From: WHSW01 sp963705955
GTDB taxonomy: Bacteria > Actinomycetota > Thermoleophilia > Solirubrobacterales > 70-9
NCBI GenBank assembly: GCA_963705955.1
Contig: CAVPLH010000006.1
Location: 1,364,001-1,428,000, forward strand
Direction: 5' to 3'
DNA length: 64,000 nt
In this document: one piece after another, positions 8,181 to 17,611 of the stretch
How the letters are laid out: the number at the start of each line of letters is the position of its first letter
Position numbering within the stretch: position 1 is the stretch's first letter
Program-made: the position numbers and the translations under genes
Notes under the pieces: generated by a model
What the model was told of the DNA's origin: nothing
The model's input: the letters and a program-made list of their open reading frames with translations, nothing else
Databases searched by the model: none

Positions 8181-8759
8181 GTGACCCGGATCTACACGAA
8201 GAAGGGCGACGACGGCACCACCTCGCTGTGGTACGGGGGCCGGGTCGCGAAATCCGATCCGCGGACGGAGGCCTACGGGGCGCTTGACGAGGCCGCCTCG
8301 GCGCTCGGGGTTGCGCGTTCGCTGTGCGACTCGGAGCGCGCCGATCTCGCGGCCGACATCCTCCGTCTTCAGGACGATCTGTTCATCGCCGGCGCCGAGC
8401 TGGCGACGGCTCCGGAGGCCGCCGAGCGCCTCGTCGACGGGGTCAGCCGGGTGACGCCCGAGATGGCCGCCGAGCTCGAGGACCTGATCGACCGCTACAT
8501 GGACCGGGTCGAGCTGCCGCCGAAGTTCGTCATCCCCGGCGGCACCCTGCTCTCCGGCCAGCTCGATCTCGCCCGAGCGATCCTGCGCCGCGCCGAGCGC
8601 CGCACGGTGGCGCTCGCCGGTGCCGACGCCCTCGCCTCCGAGGAGCTGCTCCGATTTCTCAACCGGGCCTCCGATGCGGCCTATGCGATGGCGCGGTTTG
8701 CGGATACCGACGACCCCGAGCTGTTCGCCGGGCGCGAACGCGAGGAGCCGAAGACATGA
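8181..8759 (+). CDS. PduO-type ATP:cob(I)alamin adenosyltransferase
   Basis: 192 residues starting at a GTG with MTRIYTKKGDDGTTSLWYGG, the ATP-binding N-terminus of PduO-type enzymes. RAILRRAERRTVAL and LRFLNRASDAAYAMARF match the conserved C-terminal helices. It transfers the adenosyl group of ATP to cob(I)alamin to make coenzyme B12, needed for example by methylmalonyl-CoA mutase. It overlaps the next gene (OsmC-like) by four bases (ATGA). Confidence 0.94.
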   Translation: MTRIYTKKGDDGTTSLWYGGRVAKSDPRTEAYGALDEAASALGVARSLCDSERADLAADILRLQDDLFIAGAELATAPEAAERLVDGVSRVTPEMAAELEDLIDRYMDRVELPPKFVIPGGTLLSGQLDLARAILRRAERRTVALAGADALASEELLRFLNRASDAAYAMARFADTDDPELFAGREREEPKT

Positions 8760-9157
8760 GGGTCGTGGCTCGTCGTCGCGAGGCCTATACGCACGAGGTC
8801 GAGATCGAAGGCGGTCACACGATCGTCATCGACGAGCCCCCGGAGGCGGGGGGCAACGACGAGGGCCCCTCCCCCACCCGCGCCGCCGCCGCCGCGCTCG
8901 CCGCGTGCACCGCGATCACCTGCGAGATGTACGCCGCGCGCAAGGGATGGGAGCTGGGCAAGGTGGAGGCGCAGGTCGACGTCGAGTACGGCGAGAACTC
9001 ATCGCTCGAGGAGCTCACCGTGACCCTGCGCGTCCCCGAGCCGCTCGACGCCGAGCAGCAGAGCCGTCTGCTCGTGATCGCGTCGAGGTGCCCGCTGCAT
9101 CGCGCGCTCACGGGTGAGACCAGGGTCTCGATCGCCGACACGATCGAGGCTGGATAG
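8756..9157 (+). CDS. OsmC family peroxiredoxin-like protein
   Basis: 133 residues. Both family cysteines are present: ALAACTAITCEMYAARKGW in the first helix and IASRCPLHRALTGET near the C-terminus. Such Cys pairs reduce organic hydroperoxides. The ATG overlaps the stop of the adenosyltransferase, so the two are co-translated. There is no signal peptide. Confidence 0.92.
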   Translation: MRVVARRREAYTHEVEIEGGHTIVIDEPPEAGGNDEGPSPTRAAAAALAACTAITCEMYAARKGWELGKVEAQVDVEYGENSSLEELTVTLRVPEPLDAEQQSRLLVIASRCPLHRALTGETRVSIADTIEAG

Positions 9158-9166
9158 CCGGCGACG

Positions 9167-9977
9167 ATGGACCTCGGGCTCGCGGGCCGGACGTGCGCGG
9201 TCACCGGCGCCAGCCGCGGGATCGGACGGGCGACGGCGAGGATGCTCTGCGCCGAGGGGGCGTCGGTGCTGCTGATCGCCCGCGGCGCGGAGCCGCTGCT
9301 CGAGGCGGTCGTCGAGTGTCGCGAGTCGGCCGCGGACGGCGCCGCGGCCGAGGAACTGGTTCTGGATGTAACCGAGCCGGACGCCGGCGAGCGCATCGTG
9401 GCCGCCTGCGAAGAGCGCTTCGGGAAGCTCGACGTGCTCGTCAACAATGCCGGCACGGCGCGCTGGCGCGACCTCGACGAGGTCCCCGAGGGCGACTGGT
9501 ACGACGCCTGGGAGCTCAACGTGATGGCTTCCCTGCGCGCGATGCGGGCCGCGATCCCCGGGCATGGTGCAGCGCCGCTGGGGCCGGGTGGTCAACGTCT
9601 GCTCCTCGGCGGCCAAGCGGCCCTCGGCGCTGATGCCCGAGTACTCGGTCGCGAAGGCCGCGCAGCTCTCGCTCTCGCGCCTGTTCGCCGACCGCGTCGC
9701 CGCCGACGGCGTGCTCGTCAACGCCGTCTGCCCGGGCCCGACGCGATCGGAGCTGTGGATGGGCGAGGGCGGGCTGCTCGACCAGTCGCGAGACCTCTCG
9801 GGGGCCGCGAGTCGTGAGGAGGCGCTGCAGGCGGCGGCCGCGAAGCGGCCGATCTCGCGCCTCGCCGAGGTCGAGGAGATCGCCGCGGCGATCGTCTTCC
9901 TCTGCTCCGAGCGCGCCTCCTACGTCGCGGGCTCGGCCTGGTCGGTCGACGGCGGAACGGTTCAGGTCATCATCTAG
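9167..9977 (+). CDS. Short-chain dehydrogenase/reductase (frameshifted)
   Basis: A ~269-residue SDR read in two frames. Frame one holds the NAD(P)-binding TGASRGIGRATARML and VLVNNAGTARW. Frame two resumes as MVQRRWGRVVNVCSSAAKRP with the catalytic YSVAKAAQLSLSRLF and ends WSVDGGTVQVII. One extra base at about 9563 (GGG[C]ATG) separates them. Ser, Tyr and Lys of the catalytic triad are all present, so the protein would be active if the break is a sequencing error. It sits ten bases after the OsmC gene and seven before the NUDIX gene, which suggests an operon. The substrate is unknown. Confidence 0.88.
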
Positions 9978-9983
9978 ATCCTG

Positions 9984-10544
9984 GTGAGCGCCGTCGATTC
10001 CCTGCGCAGCGCGCTGCTGCGACCCGAGCAGGCGGAGGGGATGGACGCGCACGGCCGCACCGACGCGGCTGTGCTGGTGGCGATGTTCGGCTACCCGGAG
10101 AATCCGGGCCTGGTGTTCACCGAGCGTCGCCAGGACCTCCGCCGCCACGGCGGCGAGATCTCGTTCCCCGGCGGGCGCCGGGATCATCCGACCGAGGACC
10201 TGCTGACCACCGCCCTGCGCGAGGCCGAGGAGGAGATCGACCTCGCCCCGGCGAGCGTCGACGTGGTCGGCGCGCTGCCGCCGATCGGCACGTTCGTCAC
10301 CAACTACAAGGTCCACCCGTACGTCGGTCTGATCGGCGACGACCTGCGCTTCGATCCGAACCCGGCAGAGGTCGAGACCGTGCTCGCCTTCCGCCTCGCC
10401 CAGCTTCGCGAGGGCTTCGCGATGCGCCGCCTGGTCCGCCGCGGCGTGCCGATCCGCACCCCGACCTACGTCGTCGGGGAGCACCTGATCTGGGGCGCGA
10501 CCGCGCGGATCCTCGGCGAGCTGATCCAGCGCCTGCCGCGCTGA
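9984..10544 (+). CDS. NUDIX hydrolase, coenzyme A pyrophosphatase-like
   Basis: 186 residues from a GTG. EISFPGGRRDHPTEDLLTTA followed by LREAEEEIDL is the NUDIX box in the form seen in NudL/CoA pyrophosphatases, which cut CoA and its oxidised derivatives to 3',5'-ADP and phosphopantetheine. The IGTFVTNYKVHPYVGLI stretch after the box also fits that subfamily. It follows the SDR gene by seven bases and converges on the sulfurtransferase. Confidence 0.88.
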   Translation: MSAVDSLRSALLRPEQAEGMDAHGRTDAAVLVAMFGYPENPGLVFTERRQDLRRHGGEISFPGGRRDHPTEDLLTTALREAEEEIDLAPASVDVVGALPPIGTFVTNYKVHPYVGLIGDDLRFDPNPAEVETVLAFRLAQLREGFAMRRLVRRGVPIRTPTYVVGEHLIWGATARILGELIQRLPR

Positions 10545-10574
10545 GCGGCCCGTCGCCCGCGGCGCGCCCTTTCC

Positions 10575-11421
10575 CTAGACGTCCTTCTCGATCGGGACCT
10601 CGACCAGGTTGCCCCACTCGGTCCACGACCCGTCGTAGTTCTTGACGTCGCTCTCGCCGAGCAGCTCGTGGAGCACGAACCAGGTGTGCGCGGAGCGCTC
10701 GCCGATCCGGCAGTAGGCGATGATCGGCTTGCCGTCCTCGATCACCCCGGCACCTTCGTAGAGGGCCCGCAGCTCGTCGGCCCCGAGGAAGGTCCCGTCC
10801 TCGGCGACCGCCTTCGCCCACGGGACCGAGGCGGCCCCGGGGATGTGCCCGGCGCGCTGGGCGCCCTCCTGCTCGTAGCCCGGCCATCGCGATCAGCTCG
10901 CCGGAGTACTCCTGCGGACTGCGCACGTCGACCATGTTGGTCTCCGTGTCGAGAGAGTCGAGGACCTCGTCGCGCTTCGCGCGGATCGATTCGTCAGCGG
11001 GCTTTGCCTCGAACGTGGCCTGCGGATACGAAGGCACCTCGGTCGAAGTCTCGCGCCCCTCGGCGGCCCACTTCTCGCGTGGGCCGTTGACGAGCTTGAC
11101 GGCGTCGTGGCCGTAGTAGCGGAAGTACCAGAACGTGTAGGCGGCGAACCAGTTGTTGCGGTCGCCGTAGAGGACGACCGTGTGGTCGTTGGAGATCCCA
11201 CGGCTGCCCATCAGCGCGCCGAAGTCCTCCGGGCTCAGGAAGGCGCGCTCGACCTGGTCCTGAAGGTCGTTGCGCCAGTCGAACCCGATCGCCCCGGGGA
11301 TGTGGGCCTCCGCGTAGAGCGCGGGGTTCTCGTCGACCTCGACGATCCGAATCGAGTCGTCGTCGAGGTGGTCGGCCACCCAATCGGTCGAGACGAGGAC
11401 GTCGTTCGCGTAGTCGGACAC
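10575..11421 (-). CDS. Thiosulfate/3-mercaptopyruvate sulfurtransferase (frameshifted)
   Basis: A two-rhodanese-domain enzyme of ~281 residues. The N-terminal domain (LVSTDWVADHLDDDSIRIVE, GAIGFDWRNDLQDQ, VVLYGDRNNWFAAYTFWYF) is non-catalytic. The C-terminal domain holds the active-site loop CRIGERSAHTWFVL with the persulfide-forming cysteine and ends EWGNLVEVPIEKDV. The two halves are one base out of frame; an extra base at 10878 (coding GGG[C]TAC) restores GYEQEGAQRAGHIPGA. The GTG start has an AGGAGG ribosome-binding site. The CRIGERS loop is typical of actinobacterial CysA/SseA-type enzymes. Confidence 0.9.
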
Positions 11422-11692
11422 TGCACTCCTCCTTAACTGGTGAATCTTGATCCGAGTTTATCCCTTTCGAGGTTGCGGCCGGGGCGGAGAGCCGGCGGAC
11501 GGCGCGCGGGTTGTCGGTGGAAAGCGGGCCGCGGTGCGGCTATCGTCCGTGACGGGATGGGTGAGGGACCGCAGCGCGACGACGCGCGCCGCACGGCGAC
11601 GCGGGACGAAGCCGGGGACGGGCACGGACCCGACGACGGCGAGACGCGAGGAGATCAGAGCGACGACCGCCCCGTCGATAGGTCCCAACACG

Positions 11693-11978
11693 GTGATCGA
11701 GAAGGAGCCGCCGGAGGAGCGCCTGGCGCGCAAGCAGCAGTCGAAGACCGACGCGCTCGGGCTCGACAAGCGCCGCGAGGTGATCGGCGGGCGGTACAGC
11801 CCGAGCATCGCTCGCCAGGCGGTCGATGTACGGGATCTTCCTCGCGGTGCTCGCCGTGGTGGCGGTGGGCGCGATCATCCTCGTCGACAAGCTCGACCAA
11901 CCGCCCGACAAGGTCGAGGCGCGCGCACCCTGGGCCCAGCCGGGCGCTCCCCAGCACCCCCCGAAGCCGCTGCAGTAG
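11693..11978 (+). CDS. Small single-pass membrane protein (frameshifted)
   Basis: The first part (VIEKEPPEERLARKQQSKTD then VIGGRYSPSIARQAV) is charged. The second, one base out of frame, is a transmembrane helix (MYGIFLAVLAVVAVGAII) and a proline-rich tail (APWAQPGAPQHPPKPLQ), giving ~94 residues if joined. Removing one base at about 11825 (GTC[G]ATG) joins them. Alternatively the 50-residue membrane part alone is the gene, but no ribosome-binding site precedes its ATG. The 270 bases upstream of 11693 hold nothing I recognise. Function is unknown. Confidence 0.5.
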
Positions 11979-12473
11979 CTATCCGCTCGCGATCAGGCGA
12001 TCGGTCGCCGCGAGCATCGCCGCGAGCCAGCGCTCGTCGTCGCCGGGCGCGACATCGACGGCGGCGACCGGGATCCGCCACCTGCGCGCCGCTTCGTCGA
12101 CCGCGCGGGCGCCGCGCTCGAGATCTCCGGGCGGGGCCGTCCCGGCTGCTTCGTAGACGAATCCGCGGACCGGGGTGTCGACGATCTCCTCGAGTAGGCG
12201 TTCCAGCCGAGGGCCGTGCAGGGCGGCGACCGCCGCCGGCTCGCCGGACGCCGAGCCGAGCAGCCAGTAGATCAGCGTCACGCCCTCGATCTGATCGAGC
12301 ACCGTCGCCGCGCGGTCGGGGTCGGCGACGACCGCCTCGATCCCGGCCGACCCGATCCCGGCGAGGCGCGCCGGGTCGCGGGTCGTGCCGCGCACCAGCC
12401 AGCCGCGGTCGGTGAGGGCGCGGCCGAGGCCGCGACCGCGACAGCCGCAGGCGACGATCAGCGCCCGCGCCAC
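11979..12473 (-). CDS. NAD(P)-binding Rossmann-fold protein
   Basis: 164 residues. The N-terminus RALIVACGCRGRGLGRAL is a dinucleotide-binding turn with a modified glycine pattern, followed by LTDRGWLVRGTTRDPARL and the later strand VTLIYWLLGS, as in short NmrA/epimerase-like proteins. It lacks the C-terminal substrate domain of full-length epimerases. Its stop abuts, tail to tail, the stop of the small membrane protein. It is followed upstream (six bases) by another minus-strand gene, suggesting a two-gene unit. Confidence 0.65.
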   Translation of the reverse strand: MARALIVACGCRGRGLGRALTDRGWLVRGTTRDPARLAGIGSAGIEAVVADPDRAATVLDQIEGVTLIYWLLGSASGEPAAVAALHGPRLERLLEEIVDTPVRGFVYEAAGTAPPGDLERGARAVDEAARRWRIPVAAVDVAPGDDERWLAAMLAATDRLIASG

Positions 12474-12479
12474 GCGTCC

Positions 12480-12806
12480 TCAGACGCCGAACTCGTCCTC
12501 GAGCTCGCCGAGACCGCGCGCCTCGTAGCTGCTTCGCGCTCGCTCACGGATCGCCTCGTCCTCGCGCGCCATCTTCTCGGCGTCGGCCTCGGTCAGCTCC
12601 GCGGCTCCCCGCCGGCGGCGGTACTCGTTCTGGGCGTCGAGCATCTGCTGCACGTCGTCGACCTCGAGCTGCGCCTCGAGCTCGTGCGAGCGGGTGGGCT
12701 TCCAATCGACCAGATCGGCGCCGCTGCCGGGGTAGGCCCGAGCGAGCAGGACCAGGCACAGGACGATGAACCCGACCATTACCAGTGAGATCAGGACGAA
12801 GTCCAC
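12480..12806 (-). CDS. Membrane-anchored hypothetical protein
   Basis: 108 residues: one N-terminal transmembrane helix (FVLISLVMVGFIVLCLVLLA), then a highly charged, helical cytosolic part (VDDVQQMLDAQNEYRRRRGA, EKMAREDEAIRERARSSYEA). No family is recognised. It starts just upstream of the divergent thiolase gene and is followed closely by the Rossmann-fold gene. Confidence 0.65.
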   Translation of the reverse strand: MDFVLISLVMVGFIVLCLVLLARAYPGSGADLVDWKPTRSHELEAQLEVDDVQQMLDAQNEYRRRRGAAELTEADAEKMAREDEAIRERARSSYEARGLGELEDEFGV

Positions 12807-12818
12807 GGGTGAACCTTA

Positions 12819-14084
12819 ATGGCAATTCGCCGCGGATCGAAACACCCCGGTGAGCGCCCTGGCATCATCGCGCCCCTGGCCGAGGCTCTGATCATCGACG
12901 CGGTCCGCACGCCGATGGGCCGCTACCGCGGCGCGCTCGCCGGCGTCCGCCCCGACGACCTCGCCGCGCGGGCGATCGCCGCTGCGGTCGAGCGCAGCGG
13001 AATCGATCCGGCGGACGTCGCCGACGTCTACTGGGGCGCCGCGAACCAGGCGGGCGAGGACAACCGTGACGTCGGCAGGATGGCTTCGCTGCTCGCGGGC
13101 CTCCCGGTCGAGGTCCCCGGGGTGACCGTCAACCGCCTCTGCGCCTCCGGGCTCGAGGCCGTCAACCAGGCCTCGCGTGCGCTCCGGCTCGAGGAGGCGG
13201 ACCTCTACGTGGCCGGCGGCTCGGAGTCGATGAGCCGCGCCCCCTGGGTGCTGCCGAAGCCCGAGACCGGTCTGGCGCGCGGCGAGCAGACCCTCTACGA
13301 CACGGCCCTCGGCTGGCGGCTGATCAACCCGCGGATGGCGGAGCGCTACTCGACCGAGGCGATGGGCGAGACGGCGGAGAACGTCGCCGAGCGGTACGGG
13401 ATCTCGCGCTCCGACCAGGACGCGTTCGCGCTGCGAAGCCACCAACGCGCCATCGCCGCGCAATCCGCGGGGCGCTTCGACGAGCAGATCGTCGCCGTCG
13501 AGGCACCCGCCGGGCGGCGCGGCGAGACGACCCTGGTCGAGGTCGACGAGGGCCCGCGCGCCGACACCTCGCTCGACCGCCTCGCGGCGCTTCGCCCCGC
13601 GTTTCGGGACGGCGGGACCGTCACCGCCGGCAACGCCTCGACGCTCAACGACGGCGCAGCCTGCCTGATCCTCGCCGCGAAGGACAAGGCCGACGAGCTC
13701 GGCGCCGAGCCGCTCGCCCGGGTGGTCGCGAGCGGGGTCGCCGGGGTCGACCCGGCGCTGATGGGGATCGGCCCGGTGCCGGCGATCCGCCGAGCGCTCC
13801 GCGCCGCCCAGCTCGAGCTCGACGAGATCGACCTGATCGAGATCAACGAGGCGTTCGCCGCCCAGGTGCTCGCCTGCTCGCGCGAGCTCGGCATCGACGA
13901 GGAGCGCCTCAACGTCAACGGCGGCGCGATCGCGCTCGGTCATCCGCTCGGCTGCTCCGGCGCCCGGCTGCTGACCACCCTCGCCTGGGAGCTGCGGCGC
14001 CGCGACGCCCGCTTCGGCATCGCCGCGCTCTGCGTCGGCGTCGGCCAGGGCCTCGCGACCGTGATCGAGAATCCGTCCGCTTGA
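12819..14084 (+). CDS. Thiolase (acetyl-CoA C-acyltransferase)
   Basis: A full thiolase: the acylated nucleophile VNRLCASGLEAVNQAS (Cys ~108), INEAFAAQ, and the GHPLGCSGARLL box with His ~375 and Cys ~379. It catalyses thiolytic cleavage of 3-ketoacyl-CoA (or the reverse condensation). With the acyl-CoA dehydrogenase, enoyl-CoA hydratase and hydroxyacyl-CoA dehydrogenase at 19-23 kb it completes a beta-oxidation set. 421 residues is about 20 longer than usual. The family normally starts near LAEALIIDAVRTP, here a CTG codon at 12876, so the start is uncertain. Confidence 0.93.
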   Translation: MAIRRGSKHPGERPGIIAPLAEALIIDAVRTPMGRYRGALAGVRPDDLAARAIAAAVERSGIDPADVADVYWGAANQAGEDNRDVGRMASLLAGLPVEVPGVTVNRLCASGLEAVNQASRALRLEEADLYVAGGSESMSRAPWVLPKPETGLARGEQTLYDTALGWRLINPRMAERYSTEAMGETAENVAERYGISRSDQDAFALRSHQRAIAAQSAGRFDEQIVAVEAPAGRRGETTLVEVDEGPRADTSLDRLAALRPAFRDGGTVTAGNASTLNDGAACLILAAKDKADELGAEPLARVVASGVAGVDPALMGIGPVPAIRRALRAAQLELDEIDLIEINEAFAAQVLACSRELGIDEERLNVNGGAIALGHPLGCSGARLLTTLAWELRRRDARFGIAALCVGVGQGLATVIENPSA

Positions 14085-14219
14085 GCGATCCGCTCGGCGT
14101 GCTCGTCGCCCACCGGTCGACGCTTCGGGTCGTCAGGACTCCGCCAGGATCGGGGGGCCGGGCGTTAGGAGTTCGTCAAGAAACCGCGCGGGGCTGTGAT
14201 TCGCGAGTAAACCGGCCTC

Positions 14220-16139
14220 ATGAGCTCACCTGGGGCAGCGGTTTCGCGCGCCGTCCTCGGCCGCCGGTTGCGCAGCGACCGGCTCGACGAGACGCTGCTT
14301 CCGAAGCGGCTCGCGCTGCCGGTCTTCTGCTCCGATCCGCTGTCCTCGGTCGCCTACGCGACCGAGCAGATCCTGATCGTGCTCGGGCTTGGCGGCCTCG
14401 CGATGCTCGATCTGACGCCGTGGGTCGCCGTAGGGGTGGTCGCCCTGCTGGCGATCGTCGTCGCCTCCTATCGCCAGACCTGCGCCGCGTACCCGAACGG
14501 CGGCGGCGCTTACGCGGTCAGCCGCGCCAACCTGGGCGAGAACGCAGCCCTGACGGCCGCCGCGGCGCTGCTGATCGACTACGTGCTGACAGTGGCCGTC
14601 TCGGTCGTCGCAGGTGTGGCCGCGATCACCAGCGCGGTCCCGCCGCTGGCGCCGTACGCGGTCGGGCTGTCGCTTGGCTTCGTGGTGATCCTCTCGCTGG
14701 TCAACTTGCGCGGCGTCAAGGAGTCGGGGCGCGTCTTCGCGATCCCGACCTACGGCTTCGTCGTCTGCGTCTTCGCGCTCCTCGCGGTCGGCGTCGCGCG
14801 GCTCGCCTTCGGCGATGGTCTGAGCGCGGAGAGCGCCGATTATGGGATTCGCAACGCGAGCGAGGTCGGCGGGCTGGCCGCCGTCTTCCTGGTCCTTCGG
14901 GCGTTCGCCTCCGGTTGCACCGCCCTGACCGGGGTCGAGGCCGTCTCCAACGGGGTGCCCGCGTTCCAGCCGCCGAAGAGCCGCAACGCGGCGGCGACGC
15001 TGACGATCATGGGGGCGCTGGCGATCACGATGTTCGCCGGGATCACGGCGCTGGCGATCGCCGCCCACGTCCACATGGGCGAGACCGCGAGCGACCTGAT
15101 CGGACTTCCAGCCGGTGCGGAGCAGAAGACGGCTCTGAGTCAGCTCGGGCTCGCCGCCTTCGGCCACGGCGCTGCCTTCTACCTGCTGCAGGGGTTCACC
15201 GCGGCGATCCTCGTGTTGGCGGCGAACACGGCATTCAACGGCTTCCCGGTACTCGCCTCGCTGCTCGGGCGCGACCAGTACATGCCCCACCAGCTCGCCA
15301 ACCGCGGCGACCGGCTCGTGTTCTCGAACGGGATCGTGGTGCTCGCCGTCGTCGCCTCGCTGCTGATCGTCGCCTTCGACGCCAACGTCACCCGGCTGAT
15401 CCAGCTCTACATCCTCGGAGTCTTCCTCTCGTTCACGCTCAGCCAGGCCGGGATGGTGCGCCACTGGCGCGACCTGCTGGTCGAGGCCGGCGCCGCGGAA
15501 CGACCCGTGCTACGCCGCAAGCAGCTCGTCAACGCGCTCGGCGGGATCTCGACGGCGGTCGTCTTCGTGATCGTCCTCGTCACCAAGTTCGCCGAAGGGG
15601 CGTGGATCGTCGTCGTCGCGGCACCGATCATCTTCGCGACGATGAAGGCAACCGCTCGGCACTACGCCGGGATCAGCGATCAGCTCGCGGCGCCCGCGTC
15701 CGGTGTGGCGCTGCCGGGGAGCATCCATGGCGTCGTCCTGGTATCGAACCTGCTGGCGCCGACTCTGCGGGCGCTCGCCTTCGCCCAGGCGACGAGCCCG
15801 GCGACGCTGCGAGCCGTGCACGTGGCGGCAGACGACGCCGACGACCGGCTGGCCGTGGCGTGGCGCGAGCGGGGTGTGCCGGTGCCGCTCGTGGTGATCG
15901 AGTCGCCGTTCCGTGAGACGGTCCGACCCGTGCTTCGATACGTGCGTCAGCTTCGAAGAGAGCATCCTGGGGACGTGATCTCGGTTGTGATTCCCGAGTA
16001 CGTGGTCGCGCACTGGTGGCAGCACCTGCTCCACAACCAGACCGCGCTCCGGCTCAAGGGCAGGCTGCTGTTCGAGCCCTCGGTCTCGGTGACCAGCGTG
16101 CCCTGGGCGCTCGCCGGCGCGGACGGGGACGAGACGTGA
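14220..16139 (+). CDS. KimA-like APC-superfamily potassium transporter
   Basis: 639 residues. LPKRLALPVFCSDPLSSVAY starts the first helix in the way of KimA/KUP-like APC transporters, followed by about 12 transmembrane segments to residue ~470. A ~170-residue soluble domain (LPGSIHGVVLVSNLLAPTLR, VISVVIPEYVVAHWW) matches the C-terminal cytosolic domain of KimA. KimA is a proton-coupled K+ importer in Bacillus. Here the following kinase and regulator are KdpDE-like and overlap in one operon, which supports a potassium role. General amino-acid permease remains an alternative. Confidence 0.82.
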   Translation: MSSPGAAVSRAVLGRRLRSDRLDETLLPKRLALPVFCSDPLSSVAYATEQILIVLGLGGLAMLDLTPWVAVGVVALLAIVVASYRQTCAAYPNGGGAYAVSRANLGENAALTAAAALLIDYVLTVAVSVVAGVAAITSAVPPLAPYAVGLSLGFVVILSLVNLRGVKESGRVFAIPTYGFVVCVFALLAVGVARLAFGDGLSAESADYGIRNASEVGGLAAVFLVLRAFASGCTALTGVEAVSNGVPAFQPPKSRNAAATLTIMGALAITMFAGITALAIAAHVHMGETASDLIGLPAGAEQKTALSQLGLAAFGHGAAFYLLQGFTAAILVLAANTAFNGFPVLASLLGRDQYMPHQLANRGDRLVFSNGIVVLAVVASLLIVAFDANVTRLIQLYILGVFLSFTLSQAGMVRHWRDLLVEAGAAERPVLRRKQLVNALGGISTAVVFVIVLVTKFAEGAWIVVVAAPIIFATMKATARHYAGISDQLAAPASGVALPGSIHGVVLVSNLLAPTLRALAFAQATSPATLRAVHVAADDADDRLAVAWRERGVPVPLVVIESPFRETVRPVLRYVRQLRREHPGDVISVVIPEYVVAHWWQHLLHNQTALRLKGRLLFEPSVSVTSVPWALAGADGDET

Positions 16140-17611
16140 GTCCGGAGGTCACCTATGTGCGAAGCGACGACCTGCTCGACGAGTCGCCGCCGAAACGCCT
16201 CGCCCGCAGGTACGGGCTCAGCCGCCGCCGCCAGCTCACCGGCCTGGCGGCGGCCGCGCTCACCCTGCCGGCCCTCACCGTGGTCCTCGATGCGCTCTCG
16301 GGCTCGCTGTCGCTGGACGGGCAGGTCCTGATCTACCTGCTCGCCGTCGTCCTGCTGGCGGTCGGCGGAGGAGTGATCGTCGGGATCGTCTCGGCGATCA
16401 CGGCGGCGCTGCTGATCAACTACTTCTTCGTCGATCCCGTCCACACGCTCAACGTCGCCGACGGCGACCAGGCCGTCGCCCTGGTCGTCTTCGTCACCGT
16501 CGCGGCTCTCGTCAGCGGCGCGGTCGAGCTCGCGGTACGGAGGGCCCGTGCGGCTGAGCGCGCCCAGCGCGAGGCCGAGACGATGTCGGCGCTGGCCGGT
16601 CCCGGCCTCGACGGCGAGGAGTCGCTGCGGGGAATTCTGCGGCGGGCGCGCGAGACCTTCGGAATGGAGTCGGTGACGCTGAAGGCCCGGGTTCGTGGGG
16701 TTGGCGACTGGGTGGACGTCGAGCATGTCGGCTGGGCGCCGGAGGGCAGCGAGGCGCAGCTGCGCTTCGACGTTGCGGCCGGTCCGCACCTGCGGATGGT
16801 CGGCCGCGGCCCGGCGCTGTTCGCCGAGGATCGCCGGGTGCTGGAGGCCTTCGCAAGCGCGGCCCGCACCGCCTACGAGGGCATGGAGCTGAGCGGCAGG
16901 GCGGCGGCGGCCGAGACCCTGGCCGACGTCGATCGTCAGCGCACCGCATTGCTGGCCGCGGTCGGCCACGACCTGAGGACTCCGCTGGCCGGGATCAAGG
17001 CGGCGGTCGGAACATTGCGCCAGGACGACGTCGAGTGGTCGGAGTCGGAGCGAGAGGAGCTGCTGGAGACGATCGAGGAGTCCTCGGACCGCCTCGACGG
17101 CGTCGTCCGCAACCTGCTCGACGCCAGCCGGCTCCAGGCCGGGGCGTTGACGGTCCAGACCGACGCCGTGGCACTGGACGAGGTCGTCTCGGCGGCGATC
17201 CTCGCCGTTCCGGAGACCGCCGGACGAATCAGCGTCAGCGTTCCCGAGGACCTGCCGGCGGTGAGCGCGGATCGCGGCCTCCTGCAACGGGTGCTCGTCA
17301 ACGTGATCGAGAACGCGCTGCGCCACGGCGCCAGCGCCGAGCCGGTCGAGGTGGCGGCCGCGGCGGGAGCCGGCAGCGCCAGGTTGGAGGTTGTCGATCA
17401 CGGGCGCGGGCTGGAGCCCGGCCAGGTGAGCGAGATCTTCGAGCCCTTCCAGCGCCTCGATGACCGCGACGGTGGGCTCGGACTCGGACTCTCGGTCGCG
17501 CTCGGCTTCGTCGAGGCGATGGGCGGAGCGATGGTCGCCGACGAGACGCCGGGCGGCGGGCTGACGATGCGGATCCGCCTCGGCCTCGCAGGCGCGGGGG
17601 CGGCCCGATGA
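16136..17611 (+). CDS. KdpD-like sensor histidine kinase lacking the KdpD/Usp domain
   Basis: 491 residues from a GTG that overlaps the transporter stop (GTGA). Residues ~45-140 are the four-helix DUF4118 membrane domain of KdpD (LLINYFFVDPVHTLNVADGD). A GAF-like region and HisKA box AAVGHDLRTPLAGIKAAVG (His ~278) follow, then the ATPase domain with NVIENALRHG and DGGLGLGLSVALG. Full KdpD has a further ~350 residues at the N-terminus (KdpD and Usp domains) that are absent here. It presumably senses K+ or turgor through the membrane domain and phosphorylates the adjacent regulator. Confidence 0.88.
   Translation: MSPEVTYVRSDDLLDESPPKRLARRYGLSRRRQLTGLAAAALTLPALTVVLDALSGSLSLDGQVLIYLLAVVLLAVGGGVIVGIVSAITAALLINYFFVDPVHTLNVADGDQAVALVVFVTVAALVSGAVELAVRRARAAERAQREAETMSALAGPGLDGEESLRGILRRARETFGMESVTLKARVRGVGDWVDVEHVGWAPEGSEAQLRFDVAAGPHLRMVGRGPALFAEDRRVLEAFASAARTAYEGMELSGRAAAAETLADVDRQRTALLAAVGHDLRTPLAGIKAAVGTLRQDDVEWSESEREELLETIEESSDRLDGVVRNLLDASRLQAGALTVQTDAVALDEVVSAAILAVPETAGRISVSVPEDLPAVSADRGLLQRVLVNVIENALRHGASAEPVEVAAAAGAGSARLEVVDHGRGLEPGQVSEIFEPFQRLDDRDGGLGLGLSVALGFVEAMGGAMVADETPGGGLTMRIRLGLAGAGAAR

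Noticed and set aside
12816..13943. Long antisense frame over the thiolase gene
   Set aside because: High-GC shadow frame with biased Arg/Ala/Gly composition; the plus-strand thiolase has all catalytic motifs.
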